Below are positions 9,623 through 19,383 of a stretch of 64,000 bases of DNA, piece after piece. Made by a program: the position numbers and the translations under genes. Location of the stretch: contig JACNKX010000143.1 in assembly GCA_014381825.1 (NCBI GenBank), forward strand, positions 62,001-126,000, written 5' to 3'. The notes under the pieces were generated by a model. That model saw only the letters and a list, made by a program, of their open reading frames with translations. It was not told the origin of the DNA and did no database searches. How positions within the stretch are numbered: the stretch's first letter is position 1; the number at the start of each line of letters is the position of its first letter. The stretch comes from Planctomycetota bacterium. Its GTDB lineage: Bacteria; Planctomycetota; Planctomycetia; Pirellulales; Pirellulaceae.

Positions 9623-9695
9623 GCGGGTGTAACTCAGTTGGTAGAGTAGCAGCTTCCCAAGCTGCCTGTCGCCGGTTCGAACCCGGTCACCCGCT
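9623..9695 (+). tRNA. tRNA-Gly (anticodon CCC)
   Basis: A full 73-nt cloverleaf can be drawn. The acceptor arms GCGGGTG and CACCCGC pair at all seven positions, with discriminator T at 9695. The D arm is ACTC/GAGT with the AGTTGGTA loop. The anticodon arm is GCAGC/GCTGC with loop TTCCCAA, giving anticodon CCC, which reads GGG codons. The T arm is GCCGG-TTCGAAC-CCGGT. The 3' CCA is not encoded. The gene lies between the sigma-factor remnant and the end of the convergent giant surface-protein gene. Confidence 0.95.
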
Positions 9696-9882
9696 CTTGA
9701 AGCAAGTAAGGTAAAGCTTAATTCGCCGTCCGGTCTGGCGATCGTTACTCTCGTTGGCAAAGACCACTCTTTCGGCGCACGAGGGACGGAAGCCAACAAC
9801 CTTGAATGTGCTCGCTCTGCCGCTGTTTCCTCCGGGAGCGCTCTCCGATAACGGTAGCCGCATTTGGGCGTAGCCGTGGCGT

Positions 9883-12800
9883 TTAATCGCGGAAGCTTTC
9901 GCGCCAATGATCGGCAATGTCGTACGAAAGCTCGTCGAGCGCCGACTCAAGATCAGTGGTGGCGAAGCGGTCTAGGTGTGACACTTGGTCTTCGTGCGTC
10001 GCTTGAGCCAACGCGCGATTGGTGAATGCGACTCGATAATTAGACGTCAGTGTGTTCGCTGACGATCGCTGGGTTTGACTGGCTGTCGTACTTGGCGCAA
10101 GTGTTAATTCGTTTCTGTGGCGGGGGCGAAGATAAATTGACGACGGAAAGTCGGTTGGGTCCGACTCGTTGGAGCTGGCCAGTTCCGATTCGCCTTCGGC
10201 GAAGAACCTATCCCTAGCGGTAAGATGGTTGATGATCTGCAAGGCATCGATTGGCGAGACGAGTCGGTCGCCATTCACGTCCAGGTAAAACATCACGGGT
10301 GCATTGACACTCGCTTCTCCAGAGCCAATCGTTGTTGCTCCGTTCAGAAAATTGATGGTCGCTAGTGCGTCGAGCGGCGAGACGAACGAGTCGTCGTTGA
10401 CATCGAACGCGTTGCGTTGATTCTGCCATGGCGAAGATTCACCTTCTGGGAGTGGAGCGATCGGCGGGTTGGGAACGATCGAAATGACCTTCTGTCCAGC
10501 CGGAGACGTTCCGGTCGCTAGCGCGTCGTCGACGATTAGGGCACGTGGGTTGACCAGGAAGATGCCGAGTCCGCCGACAGCGCCGCGCAGTTCGTTGATG
10601 TCGACTTGCATTGGCGCGACGATAGACAGCTCGCCGTTCGTAAGCAGCGCGCCACCGACCGAAGTCGCTACATTCAGCGTGAGGCTGTTGGCCTGAACCG
10701 ATGTAACTCCGTTGCAAGCGCTGATCCCACCGGAAAGGCTCGTCAGCGACGCAGTTCCCGACGTGCGAATTCCCACATCCGCGATTCCCGTGGTCCCGAC
10801 TAACGTGACCGACGCATCACCAGCGTCAATCGCAGCACAATTCAGTCCGAGGATGTCATGGCCCGACGCGATCTGTACTTGGCCGTTCCCGACGCTTCCA
10901 TTTGTCGTGATGGCCGCGTTCAGCTCGACGCTTCGCAGAGCGCTAAGTGTCACCGGGGCATCGTTCGTTGTGATTGGACCGAGGACGAAGATTTCTTCGA
11001 TCTGGTCGTTCATCGAGATGCTGCCGCTTCCCAACGCGTTGGAATTTACGAACGTCAGTCTATCCTCGCTCGAGCCACCGTTAATCACCAGTGACAAGTT
11101 GATGCCTTGAGCCGGCGCGTTGTTGAAATCGATATCAAGCGTGTTATCGCCGTCGCCGAGATCGATTTCGATGACTCCGCTTGAAATGCGCGAGATCGGA
11201 ATCTGTAGCGAGTTTGCCGTCGCTGGTGCATCGGTAAAGTCACCGATTAAATATGAATTGTCGGTGATCACAAGCTCAGTCCCAGACGCATCGAGACTTA
11301 GCTGTAGGCGATCACTCTTGCCGCCCGCCACTCCATCTGAAATGACCAAATCCGACTTGGTGTCGTCATCCGCGTTTGGTCTCAACTCACCCAATGTCAG
11401 TGCCACTCGTGTCGCAACCATGCGAGTCGTATTGCTGAATGCTGTTGCCCCGCCGTTCTGTGTTGTGTCTGGATCGTTACTGGTCAGGTCCCAACCTCGG
11501 AACGTCATCGAAGGCATGTCGGGCGAACCTGCGACGACGCCTGCAGATGGCTGATAACGAATTAAGCTCGTACTCTGCAACAAGAGCGCCGCGTTGACAG
11601 AGACATTGCCGAAGGAAGAGAACGTCGCGCCTTCATCGACCGAAAACTCCCAGTCGCCGGAGCCGGATGTGGCGACGACTGCGATTCCCTCGAACGCAGC
11701 ATCGTCGACATCCATGATCAGATCACCCGAATCGTTCACCAACGACGAGACGGACAGGCCAGCGTCGTCGGGGACGTCGATACGAAGAGGAGCGAGCATC
11801 GGTGACACGCCGTCGTTCAAAATCGGCGCATCGTTAACTGGAGTGATGTTTACATTAACGCTCCCAAGGTCGATCGTGCCGCCGCCACCAAAGCCCGTGC
11901 TGCCATTGTCCGCGACGTCGACTTGGATTGTGTCGGAAACATCGCCATTGAGATGCTCGGTCGCGTGTAGGTATTGGATGTTGCTGGCGGAGTTCAAGAA
12001 CGTGTTCAGTCTGTCCAACGTGCTGGTGAGCGTCAGCATGCCTGTTCCGCTACCAGAAACCGCCACACCACCGCCTGCAGAACTGGACAGATTGCCGCCA
12101 TCGCTGGTCGTGAGCGTGAGAATCAAGCTGCCGTCGGCCGCGTCAACATCCGACAAGTTGATGGCGGACAGATCGACATTGCTGAGCAGGTCTTCTGTGA
12201 CTGCGATATCGGTTGGCAAGCTGCCGACATTCGTCGGGTCGTCGTTGACGGGTGTGATATCAATCGCAATGTTGTCGATGTCTTGTCGTGCAACGGCGCC
12301 CGTATTCCCGGCGTCATCCGTCGTAATGACGAGCGAATCGGCACCCACGACGTCCGTATTTCCGGTGTAGGTCAGCGAGGTCAAGGTCGCATTGATATCA
12401 ACAAGACCGCCTTGAATCGTCACGTCGCTCGTGCCATCGGTCCCCGCCGAGATTGTCGCGCTGCCGGAAAGGGCCACGTCCAGCACGCCGTTCGTGACTT
12501 GCAGCCGTGTGGTTAGATCATTCACCCCGGCGTCGAGATCGCTGATCGAAATGCCGTTGATTGCGGTCGTTGTTTCTTCAGCAACGGTCTGCGCGCCGGG
12601 CACTGTGTTAATCGGTGCATCGTTGACTGGAGCGATGTTGATGATGAACGTCTGTGGCGCGGACGCACTCTGTCCATTTGGACCAGACGTCTGAGCGAGA
12701 TTCGGGCTGTTGATGATCGCGACCGTGGTGTTGTCGGAACTTGCGGAGGCAAGTACATGTCCGCCGCCAAGATCGACGGGCAAAAAACCAAGTCCGGCGG

Positions 12801-15246
12801 CGTTGGCGGCGATAATGAACGAGTCGACGAGGTCGCTAACAATCGAATCGGACGCGAAATCGATCGGTTGATTGCCGGTGGTGAAATCGCGATCGCTATC
12901 GAACTCGAAAATCGTCGTTACACCGCTCGCTGTCTCTGAGATTGAGAATGTTTCTCCGTCTACGATGTCGTTACCGCCGCCAGCGGGAATCGTCAGGACG
13001 ATCGGGCCACCTGTGCTGCCATCGTCATTTAGTTGAACGGCGACCGTGGCAGAGCCATTTGCGTCGGCCGACGTTTCCAACGTCAGATCGCCACTTGTCG
13101 CATCGATCGCGGGAGCGGTCGTGAATGTCAGCCCGCCCGTGATCGAAGCCACCATCGTGTCAAAGGTCAGCGTCTGGCCAGCATCGCCGTTCCCGGGATC
13201 GATTGCCGACGCGAAACCGCCGATCATTGTCGCCCCAGCATCCTCCAACACCGTTGGGCCAATTGCCAGTGTAAACGTGGGGACGTCATTCACTCCCACC
13301 ACCGTGATTGCAATCATGCCCGTGTTGCTGATCGCATCGTGACTGTCTTCCGCGTCGTAGGTAAACGTGACCGTGCGCGACTGGCCGATCGCTAGGTCCT
13401 GAAAGCTAGAGCCAGGATCGAAGCTAAACGTACCATCGTCGTTGTTGGAAACAGTTCCCTCTCCTGGTGGCGATGTGATCGTGTAAGTCAGCGAAGTTGA
13501 ATCGTCATCTGTATCGACATCGTCTCCGCGGAAAGCAAGTGTCACGCTTGGCCCGTCTTCAAACGCGAATGAGGCGACATCGGCTGCCGTCGGCACGTCG
13601 TTAACGCCAAGAACTGCGATGTTAACTGTGCCTGTTGCCGTACCCGTGTTCGCATCGCCGACGCTGTATATAAAGCTGTCCGCGAGCGTGTCGCCCTCGG
13701 CAATTGTCTGGAGCAACGCGACACGCGACGGGTCATAAGTGAAGCTCCCGTCCGGTTGTACGCTTACCGCTGCACCACGTTGGCTGACGGTATCCGCGTC
13801 AGCGACGCTCAGTATATCGCCGTCTACATCGGTATCGTTAAGCAACACGCTGCTTAACACATCTGCCGACAAAAGTGTGTCTTCATCCGTCGAGAACGTG
13901 TCGTCGCCAACCACGGGATCGTGGTTGCTCAGCTGAGTTGCCGCAGCCGACAACTCAGACGTATCGCCGTTGGCGCTGGTCGCCGTGGCCGAGATGAAGT
14001 GACCTCTCGGTACGGCAACGGGAATCGTGAAATTTGCAAAGTTGACCGTCGTTTGGCCGTTCGGGATGGTGACGAATGTTGCACCCAGAAACTGTTCTGC
14101 TTGAGACTGCCCCGCCGAGTTCACAGAACCGCTCAGAAAGAACTCGATTCTGTAGTTCGTATCCGGAACGCTCGTCAATGACCCGCTAATCGTTGTCGTC
14201 GTCGCGCCGCTTATGACAGAATCGAGTACCGGAAAGTTTTGAAACGAATTTGGTCCTAGGTCGGCATCGTCACCATCGTTTGCAGTCGGACCATCTCCAT
14301 TCAAATCGATTGGTAATTGTTGATTCGTGAATATCGAATTGCCAAGAATCGAGTGTGATACCGCCCCGTCACCGAGAATCGAGACACCATTTCCATTGTT
14401 GTGGGCGATCACGTTGCCTGACTCGGGTAGCGCCACCCCGCCGATCATTGTTCCGATCACGTTGTTGAGCAGGACTCCATCGCCGTTGTTTCCAAGTGGG
14501 CTGAAGCCATCACTCGCCACGCCGATCAGATTGCCTTGTATTACGTTCTGCGGGCCATTCCCAAATGCTTCGATTAACAAACCGGGGCCATTGTTTCCTG
14601 AAATCACGTTGCGGTCGCCCAGGTTCTGACCACCGACTTCGTTTTGGCTACCATCGGTAATCTGAATTCCGGCGAATCCGTTCGGTGCGGCCACCGTGCC
14701 AGCAGCATCGGTGCCCAGAAAGTTGCCGCTAATCAGATTGCCGTTCGACGCGTCGATTCGTATCGCTGAACCCAAAAAGTTGCCGATCGCTAAGCCCGAG
14801 ATCGTGCTTTGTTGACCGTGACCCGTGATGACAATTCCATTATGATCACCCGTATCAGGCACCATGCTTCCGTCAAGTTCGATTTGAAGGACCGCGTTTG
14901 TTCCGAATCCGATTCCGTTTGTATTACCTAACGATCCAGGTTGGGAATAACCATCAACGACGACCGGATCGTCGATTGGCGGCAGTAGACTTCGAGGCTG
15001 AATCGTATGTGGTCCCGCACCAGGAATACCGAACTCGATTCGATCGGGATCCGTGATATTTGCCGTCGTGTTAGCGGCGAGAATCGCCGCTCGCAACGAG
15101 CCCGCTCCGCCATCGTCCGTGTTTGTAACGGTAAAGGTGGCCAACAGATTCCGCGTTTCAAGTGACTCAAGCAGGAGTCGGCGACGACCCAGTGAGGTAT
15201 GGCGGTGGCGACGCAGGCGACGAGTGGCGGGAGGTTGATCGTGCAT
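9883..15246 (-). CDS. Giant surface protein: beta-helix, cadherin-like repeats and dockerin
   Basis: A 1787-residue secreted protein. The basic N-terminus leads to LLLESLETRNLLA (about 24-36), the planctomycete extracellular-protein signature. Residues about 45-340 (GGAGSLRAAILAAN, then repeated N-x-I-x-GN runs) resemble a right-handed parallel beta-helix. From about 440, tandem cadherin/VCBS-like repeats follow, each with DxNDxP or NDVP-type junctions and TDEDT, and with phrases such as DVDGDILSV and ITPVNDAP. A dockerin-like pair is at about 1614-1676 (FDVNDDSFVSPLDALATIN and LDVNGDRLVSPIDALQIIN), each with a calcium loop. Likely a cell-surface adhesin or matrix component; the dockerin may dock it to a partner. 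The next gene on the other side is divergent. Confidence 0.88.
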   Translation of the reverse strand: MHDQPPATRRLRRHRHTSLGRRRLLLESLETRNLLATFTVTNTDDGGAGSLRAAILAANTTANITDPDRIEFGIPGAGPHTIQPRSLLPPIDDPVVVDGYSQPGSLGNTNGIGFGTNAVLQIELDGSMVPDTGDHNGIVITGHGQQSTISGLAIGNFLGSAIRIDASNGNLISGNFLGTDAAGTVAAPNGFAGIQITDGSQNEVGGQNLGDRNVISGNNGPGLLIEAFGNGPQNVIQGNLIGVASDGFSPLGNNGDGVLLNNVIGTMIGGVALPESGNVIAHNNGNGVSILGDGAVSHSILGNSIFTNQQLPIDLNGDGPTANDGDDADLGPNSFQNFPVLDSVISGATTTTISGSLTSVPDTNYRIEFFLSGSVNSAGQSQAEQFLGATFVTIPNGQTTVNFANFTIPVAVPRGHFISATATSANGDTSELSAAATQLSNHDPVVGDDTFSTDEDTLLSADVLSSVLLNDTDVDGDILSVADADTVSQRGAAVSVQPDGSFTYDPSRVALLQTIAEGDTLADSFIYSVGDANTGTATGTVNIAVLGVNDVPTAADVASFAFEDGPSVTLAFRGDDVDTDDDSTSLTYTITSPPGEGTVSNNDDGTFSFDPGSSFQDLAIGQSRTVTFTYDAEDSHDAISNTGMIAITVVGVNDVPTFTLAIGPTVLEDAGATMIGGFASAIDPGNGDAGQTLTFDTMVASITGGLTFTTAPAIDATSGDLTLETSADANGSATVAVQLNDDGSTGGPIVLTIPAGGGNDIVDGETFSISETASGVTTIFEFDSDRDFTTGNQPIDFASDSIVSDLVDSFIIAANAAGLGFLPVDLGGGHVLASASSDNTTVAIINSPNLAQTSGPNGQSASAPQTFIINIAPVNDAPINTVPGAQTVAEETTTAINGISISDLDAGVNDLTTRLQVTNGVLDVALSGSATISAGTDGTSDVTIQGGLVDINATLTSLTYTGNTDVVGADSLVITTDDAGNTGAVARQDIDNIAIDITPVNDDPTNVGSLPTDIAVTEDLLSNVDLSAINLSDVDAADGSLILTLTTSDGGNLSSSAGGGVAVSGSGTGMLTLTSTLDRLNTFLNSASNIQYLHATEHLNGDVSDTIQVDVADNGSTGFGGGGTIDLGSVNVNITPVNDAPILNDGVSPMLAPLRIDVPDDAGLSVSSLVNDSGDLIMDVDDAAFEGIAVVATSGSGDWEFSVDEGATFSSFGNVSVNAALLLQSTSLIRYQPSAGVVAGSPDMPSMTFRGWDLTSNDPDTTQNGGATAFSNTTRMVATRVALTLGELRPNADDDTKSDLVISDGVAGGKSDRLQLSLDASGTELVITDNSYLIGDFTDAPATANSLQIPISRISSGVIEIDLGDGDNTLDIDFNNAPAQGINLSLVINGGSSEDRLTFVNSNALGSGSISMNDQIEEIFVLGPITTNDAPVTLSALRSVELNAAITTNGSVGNGQVQIASGHDILGLNCAAIDAGDASVTLVGTTGIADVGIRTSGTASLTSLSGGISACNGVTSVQANSLTLNVATSVGGALLTNGELSIVAPMQVDINELRGAVGGLGIFLVNPRALIVDDALATGTSPAGQKVISIVPNPPIAPLPEGESSPWQNQRNAFDVNDDSFVSPLDALATINFLNGATTIGSGEASVNAPVMFYLDVNGDRLVSPIDALQIINHLTARDRFFAEGESELASSNESDPTDFPSSIYLRPRHRNELTLAPSTTASQTQRSSANTLTSNYRVAFTNRALAQATHEDQVSHLDRFATTDLESALDELSYDIADHWRESFRD

Positions 15247-15602
15247 CTAGGTGATTCAATCGGGTTGCACTAAATACGAGAATGCTGAATGCGAATATGA
15301 CGAGATTGCGCAAACTTTGCCGGCTCGATTCCGACGCGGCTTCGAGTACGGCGTACAGTAGCCATCGATTGCCAGAATATGCTGCGACACAAGGGATTAC
15401 AACAAAAATGCGCGTCCGTGGCGATTCTTTCTCGCCCGCGCTATCAATTCAATTGGCGCTTTGCGTCGAATTTGGATCATCCGTGTCAATTGTGACTACC
15501 GATACGACTAATACAGTCCGCTATCACCTGACGCTTTTCGTCGGCAACCGAGACAAGATTCCTTTCAAATCCAAGCGGCGTGCCCCTCACCGCGCGAAAT
15601 TC
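15247..15602. other. Divergent intergenic region between surface protein and beta-barrel gene
   Basis: About 356 bp separate the divergent starts at 15246 and 15603. The frame of the beta-barrel gene stays open back to 15282, but that stretch has no signal peptide or conserved motif and is treated as non-coding. Promoters for both genes are expected here; I see no clear operator or hairpin. Confidence 0.45.
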
Positions 15603-17210
15603 ATGGCTAAGCAAAAACTCAGGTTCGCTGCAGTCTTCTCCCTGTTCTTGCTACTTGTTAGCGGGGCGAATCGTAAGCTGTACGCTGACGAGTCGGAATC
15701 CGTTGACGAGCCGTATCGAGTGCACTTCGAAAGTGATTCGGTATTCGATGACGATATGTCACAGTTCGCAATCGATTCGGACTTCGATGCTGACTTCTAT
15801 TTTGTCCAGGAGGACGCAACGGACGGCACGGCCCCGACAACACCACCGACTCGTTCGCGCAGCCAAGCCGTCGCTGCTCGTCGCCGTCGCAGTACATATC
15901 GCTTGCCCAGTATGTTTGGCGATTACTTAGGCGCTAGCCTGCTGCAGGCGATTACGCTCGGCCAACCAGTCAACATCCCGCAATCGATCAGAGACGGAGT
16001 TGGTGGCGTCGATCTGTTTGTGACAAACGCTAATGGCGGAAACGGTGCCGATGCCAATCCAGCAGTTGTCATTGAGATCCTTAACGGTGGCGCTGCGGGA
16101 AATGTCGTCGCGTCGAGCATCGGGAACGGTCTAGGGGCGCCGATCACATATCCAATCTCTGATCCGACGGCAACCGGTTTCTCGCCACCAATGGTGAACG
16201 GCCCAGGCACGCTCGTCTATAACGGTGGAACGGCCACCTATTTTGGACCGACCTCGCCGGGACCAGTCGGCGACGGTAACAACTGGGGGTTGGACTTCAG
16301 CCATATCTTTACACCCGCCAACGTTGTTGTGCCAGTTCCGTCGGGTGGCGTTGCGGTTCGGCGTGTGAAGATTTCGGAGAATAACAGCCCGATTCCCCGT
16401 GATCGATTCATTGCAAATTACAATTTCTTCAATGACGTCATTGGCGGCATCGGCGACATCAATCGATACTCGTTCGGTTTCGAACGGACCTTTCACGCCG
16501 GGAGCAGCTCCGTTGAAGTATTGTTTCCGTTCGCCTCGACACTTGCCGCTGATCAAGTCGCAGGAGGCGCATTCGCCAAGAACACGGAGTTCGGCGACAT
16601 TTCGATCATTCTGAAGACGTTGCTTGTCGAACGAGATGAGTACGTCCTGGCTGGAGGGTTGGGCTTGTCCGCTCCCACAGGCAGCGACGCGCGTGTGTTC
16701 AACGGGGTAGGCGACCAGATCATTCACATCGATCACCGCTCCGTCCATCTGTCGCCGTATTTGGCCTTACTTCGCGGTTACGATTCAGGCTGGTATTGGC
16801 AGTCCTTCTTGCAGATGGATATCGATCTGAACGGCAACAATGTTGCTGCAGACTTGACCGGTGCGAACTTGCTACCGGTCGGCGTGTTGCAAGAGCAGAC
16901 GCTGTTGTTTGCAGATCTCGGTATGGGGTACCAATTCAACGAGTTGGAAGACAGTAGCTCTTGCGCGATTGCGGCGACTGCCGAGTTACACTACGCCACG
17001 TCCTTGCAAGACTCAGATGTGATTTCCGACGGCGTGCTGGACATTCGCAATCTCACTAATCGATTCGACGTCCTAAATCTAACGCTCGGTTTGAATGTGA
17101 TGACGCACCACAACTTTTCCGTTCGACCCGCGATGGTCATCCCGCTCCGCACCGGCGACGACGAGCACTTCGACTATGAAGCGATGGTGCAGATGAACTA
17201 TTGGCGCTAG
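15603..17210 (+). CDS. Putative outer-membrane beta-barrel protein
   Basis: A 535-residue protein from the ATG at 15603, chosen because MAKQKLRFAAVFSLFLLLVS is a good signal peptide. An earlier in-frame ATG at 15282 would add 107 residues with no signal character. After an acidic stretch (about 25-75) and an Arg-rich linker, the protein has alternating beta-type sequence with TYFGPTSPGPVGDGNNWGLD and FNFFND-like segments. It ends AMVQMNYWR, with an aromatic near the C-terminus as in barrel proteins. Terms such as MTHHNFSVRPAMVIPLRTGD suggest a final set of barrel strands. It is divergent from the giant surface protein and convergent with scpB. Function unknown; an outer-membrane role is inference. 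Confidence 0.68.
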   Translation: MAKQKLRFAAVFSLFLLLVSGANRKLYADESESVDEPYRVHFESDSVFDDDMSQFAIDSDFDADFYFVQEDATDGTAPTTPPTRSRSQAVAARRRRSTYRLPSMFGDYLGASLLQAITLGQPVNIPQSIRDGVGGVDLFVTNANGGNGADANPAVVIEILNGGAAGNVVASSIGNGLGAPITYPISDPTATGFSPPMVNGPGTLVYNGGTATYFGPTSPGPVGDGNNWGLDFSHIFTPANVVVPVPSGGVAVRRVKISENNSPIPRDRFIANYNFFNDVIGGIGDINRYSFGFERTFHAGSSSVEVLFPFASTLAADQVAGGAFAKNTEFGDISIILKTLLVERDEYVLAGGLGLSAPTGSDARVFNGVGDQIIHIDHRSVHLSPYLALLRGYDSGWYWQSFLQMDIDLNGNNVAADLTGANLLPVGVLQEQTLLFADLGMGYQFNELEDSSSCAIAATAELHYATSLQDSDVISDGVLDIRNLTNRFDVLNLTLGLNVMTHHNFSVRPAMVIPLRTGDDEHFDYEAMVQMNYWR

Positions 17211-17259
17211 CAAGCTGCCAGAAGTCTGCGGCTCGCGGTTGACGAACTCCAAAAGAAAT

Positions 17260-17280
17260 GCCGTCTGAAAATCAGACGGC
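17260..17280 (-). terminator. Perfect hairpin between convergent genes
   Basis: A 9-bp perfect stem (GCCGTCTGA / TCAGACGGC) with an AAA loop. Read on the minus strand, it is followed by ATTTCTTTT, so it best serves as the terminator of scpB, whose stop is at 17324. On the plus strand it also sits just after the beta-barrel gene but lacks a T-run. Confidence 0.65.
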
Positions 17281-17323
17281 TTGCAAGTGCATTGCCGATG
17301 ACCGGCGAATAAAGTCCACTTCA

Positions 17324-18478
17324 TCAGACTTCTTTTTTGTCTTCTTCTTCTTCTTCATCGTCGTCCCAGCCCAAGTCGTCTTCGTCATCCTCGTCGTCTA
17401 GATCATCATCTTCGTCTTCGACTTCTTCCCATTCGTCGTCGAAGTCTTCATCGTCGCCATCCTCGTCGTCTTCGAGTTCTTCATCGTCGAGGTCGTCGTC
17501 TTCATCATCGACGCCATCCTCATCCTCGTCGTCGTCCAGATCTTCATCGTCGTCATCGTCCCACTCGTCGTCGTCTTCGTCGAGTGAGTTACGAGGAGCA
17601 TCCACCGGTGATTGGAGCTTAGGGTCCTCCAAAGCTTCTTCCGCTGGCAAATCAATGACAGTAGTGGCGGTCACGTCGTTCTCCTCATTGATGCGATCTG
17701 GATCTGATCCGTTGTTCGAATTCTCATCGTTCTGATTATCAGTGCCATTACCGGTCGGCACTGTACTCTTTTTGTCGCTCAACGCTTGAAGCTCCGCAAC
17801 ATGCGGAAGCTTATCAAGACTCCGCAGACCGAACAATTGTAGGAAACGTCTTGTCGTCGCATAGAGGTAGGGGCGGCCCAGTTCTTCACTTCTTCCCTGA
17901 ATCCTAACTAAGTCACGATCCATCAGCTGTCGGACCATTTCGCCGCAATTCACACCCCGAATCGCTTCGATCTCGGCCCGGCCCGTCGGCTGACGATAGG
18001 CGATTACGGACAACGTCTCCATTGCGGGTCCCGAGAGGCGTATTTCATTTGGCACGTACTCCAACCGCCGCAACCATGCAGCGAACGGCGATCGCGTTAG
18101 CAGCTGATAACCACCCGCCACGTCCTCGACGCGAAAAGCCCGGCCGTTTGCATCGTACAATTCGTTCAGTCGTCGAATCAGCGTCCGAGCTTCAGTCGCA
18201 TCGGCCAAGCTGGCGAATTGACTGAGCTTCCGGCTGGAAAGTGGCTCACGGGCTAGAAACAAGACGGCTTCCAACCGCTTTATTCGCACATCGCGACCAC
18301 TTGGCGAGGCGGCTGCCGCCAAATCCGAGTTGTCCGAATCGGATGCCCAGCCATGCACCCACCTGCGTCCCGGGGCTACTTGGAAATTCGAAGCCGCCAC
18401 TGCACGATAACGCAGCGACACGCTGTGTAGTTGCTGCTGAACCGATTGGCTCTGATCGTGGCGAAGCGTCTGCCGCAT
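17324..18478 (-). CDS. scpB: Segregation and condensation protein B (ScpB) with long acidic tail
   Basis: A 384-residue protein. Residues about 64-235 are the ScpB tandem winged-helix fold: RIKRLEAVLFLAREPLSSRKLSQ, FRVEDVAGGYQLLTR, LSGPAMETLSVIAYRQPTGRAEIEAIRGV, and GRPYLYATTRRFLQLFGL. ScpB binds ScpA and SMC in the condensin complex. The normal length is about 190-210 residues. Here the N-terminus has about 60 extra residues and the C-terminus about 130 residues that are almost wholly Asp/Glu, ending EEEEEDKKEV. The tail is encoded by GAC/GAT/GAG/GAA runs, which make low-complexity DNA on both strands. A downstream hairpin at 17260-17280 probably ends the transcript. Confidence 0.92.
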   Translation of the reverse strand: MRQTLRHDQSQSVQQQLHSVSLRYRAVAASNFQVAPGRRWVHGWASDSDNSDLAAAASPSGRDVRIKRLEAVLFLAREPLSSRKLSQFASLADATEARTLIRRLNELYDANGRAFRVEDVAGGYQLLTRSPFAAWLRRLEYVPNEIRLSGPAMETLSVIAYRQPTGRAEIEAIRGVNCGEMVRQLMDRDLVRIQGRSEELGRPYLYATTRRFLQLFGLRSLDKLPHVAELQALSDKKSTVPTGNGTDNQNDENSNNGSDPDRINEENDVTATTVIDLPAEEALEDPKLQSPVDAPRNSLDEDDDEWDDDDDEDLDDDEDEDGVDDEDDDLDDEELEDDEDGDDEDFDDEWEEVEDEDDDLDDEDDEDDLGWDDDEEEEEDKKEV

Positions 18479-18650
18479 ATCCGTTCCGATTGTGACGTGT
18501 CGTGAAAGGGTGCTACTTCAGTTATCAATGATTTTGTCGTTATCGCAACACGAATCCAGCGACCAACGGGAGCGAGTTATCGCGAACCGAGCGATAGCTC
18601 GCATTGGCTGCGGTCCTACCGCCCTAAGGAGTATACACGCTGCAGAGGAC

Positions 18651-19343
18651 TTATCGCAGGATAACAGTTGGTCGATTCAGGCCGGCGGGTTTGCGGCTGG
18701 CGACCTGCCATTGCTGAAGCTCTGCCAAGGCCCGGCGCATCGCCCCATCGGGAGCATCATCAATGACCTGGAATCGCTTGCGGTAGGCAGAACCCTCGGC
18801 CACCGGCAGATCGATTCGGAAGCGATACTTTGCTGAATCTATTCCGATTTTCTCCAGAACCATATAGCTAACCCCTGCTTCGACCAGCTCAGCTTTTAAC
18901 TCTTCGATCGTAGCTGTAACGTCGGCTGTATTTGGCGGAATCGACGGCAGCTGTATGCGATCCGCTGCTAGCGTCGTGATTGTCGCATCCCGTTCGTCCA
19001 ATTTGTTCGCATCGTCAGTCTGAAGTGGTTGAGGCACGGATTGTTGGTGACTGATGGCGTCTCCGCCTCCCGTCGTGCGCGAAATCCCTCGCAGATGCTC
19101 CGAGACTTGGGGCACGGCGACGAGCGGCATCCCTATCAAAAACGCCAGCACAACTGCCATCCGTATCGCGATTGAGAATTGTTGTTTCAGCGGATCACAC
19201 TCCTGGCCAGTTATCGAACGCCCACTTATCAAACGTCGCGACGATAGTAACTGAAACCGACGAATTGAGGGAAGAGTGACTTTGCAGGCCCAACGGGCTT
19301 CGAGCAAAGCCCGTCTGCTTTGATTAGAATTCCGTTTAATCAA
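18651..19343 (-). CDS. Small membrane-anchored hypothetical protein
   Basis: A 230-residue open frame. The likely translated part starts later, near the TM helix MAVVLAFLIGMPLVAVPQV (ATG at 19160, or a CTG at 19190 giving LKQQFSIAIRMAVV). The 61 residues before it are basic and carry no motif. After the helix comes a linker, then about 85 residues of mixed sequence (IEELKAELVEAGVSYMVLEK, YRFRIDLPVAEGSAYRKRFQ, ALAELQQWQ). I do not recognise the family. It is upstream of scpB on the same strand with a 172-bp gap. Confidence 0.5.
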   Translation of the reverse strand: MIKRNSNQSRRALLEARWACKVTLPSIRRFQLLSSRRLISGRSITGQECDPLKQQFSIAIRMAVVLAFLIGMPLVAVPQVSEHLRGISRTTGGGDAISHQQSVPQPLQTDDANKLDERDATITTLAADRIQLPSIPPNTADVTATIEELKAELVEAGVSYMVLEKIGIDSAKYRFRIDLPVAEGSAYRKRFQVIDDAPDGAMRRALAELQQWQVASRKPAGLNRPTVILR

Positions 19344-19383
19344 CTTTGATCAATGCCACGACCTTTTTCGCGAGACACGCATC

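Larger units (their letters stand above)
9369..9882. other. Gap between HAMP protein and giant surface protein
   Basis: This 514-bp stretch holds the ECF sigma remnant (9408-9573) and tRNA-Gly (9623-9695). From 9696 to 9882 I see no gene or strong hairpin. An open minus-strand frame across the region runs through the tRNA antisense and has no recognisable product. Confidence 0.6.

Noticed and set aside
9623-9695. tRNA-Gly as an integration site
   Set aside because: I found no integrase gene and no repeat of the tRNA 3' end in the window.
9365-9907. Minus-strand 180-residue frame
   Set aside because: It crosses the tRNA-Gly and sigma remnant antisense, and has no motif.
11594-12370. Plus-strand frame opposite the giant surface protein
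   Set aside because: Antisense of repetitive cadherin-like coding sequence; no independent signal.
17337-17735. Plus-strand Ser-rich frame
   Set aside because: It is the antisense of the Asp/Glu tail of ScpB (TCG/TCC/TCT runs); composition alone keeps it open.
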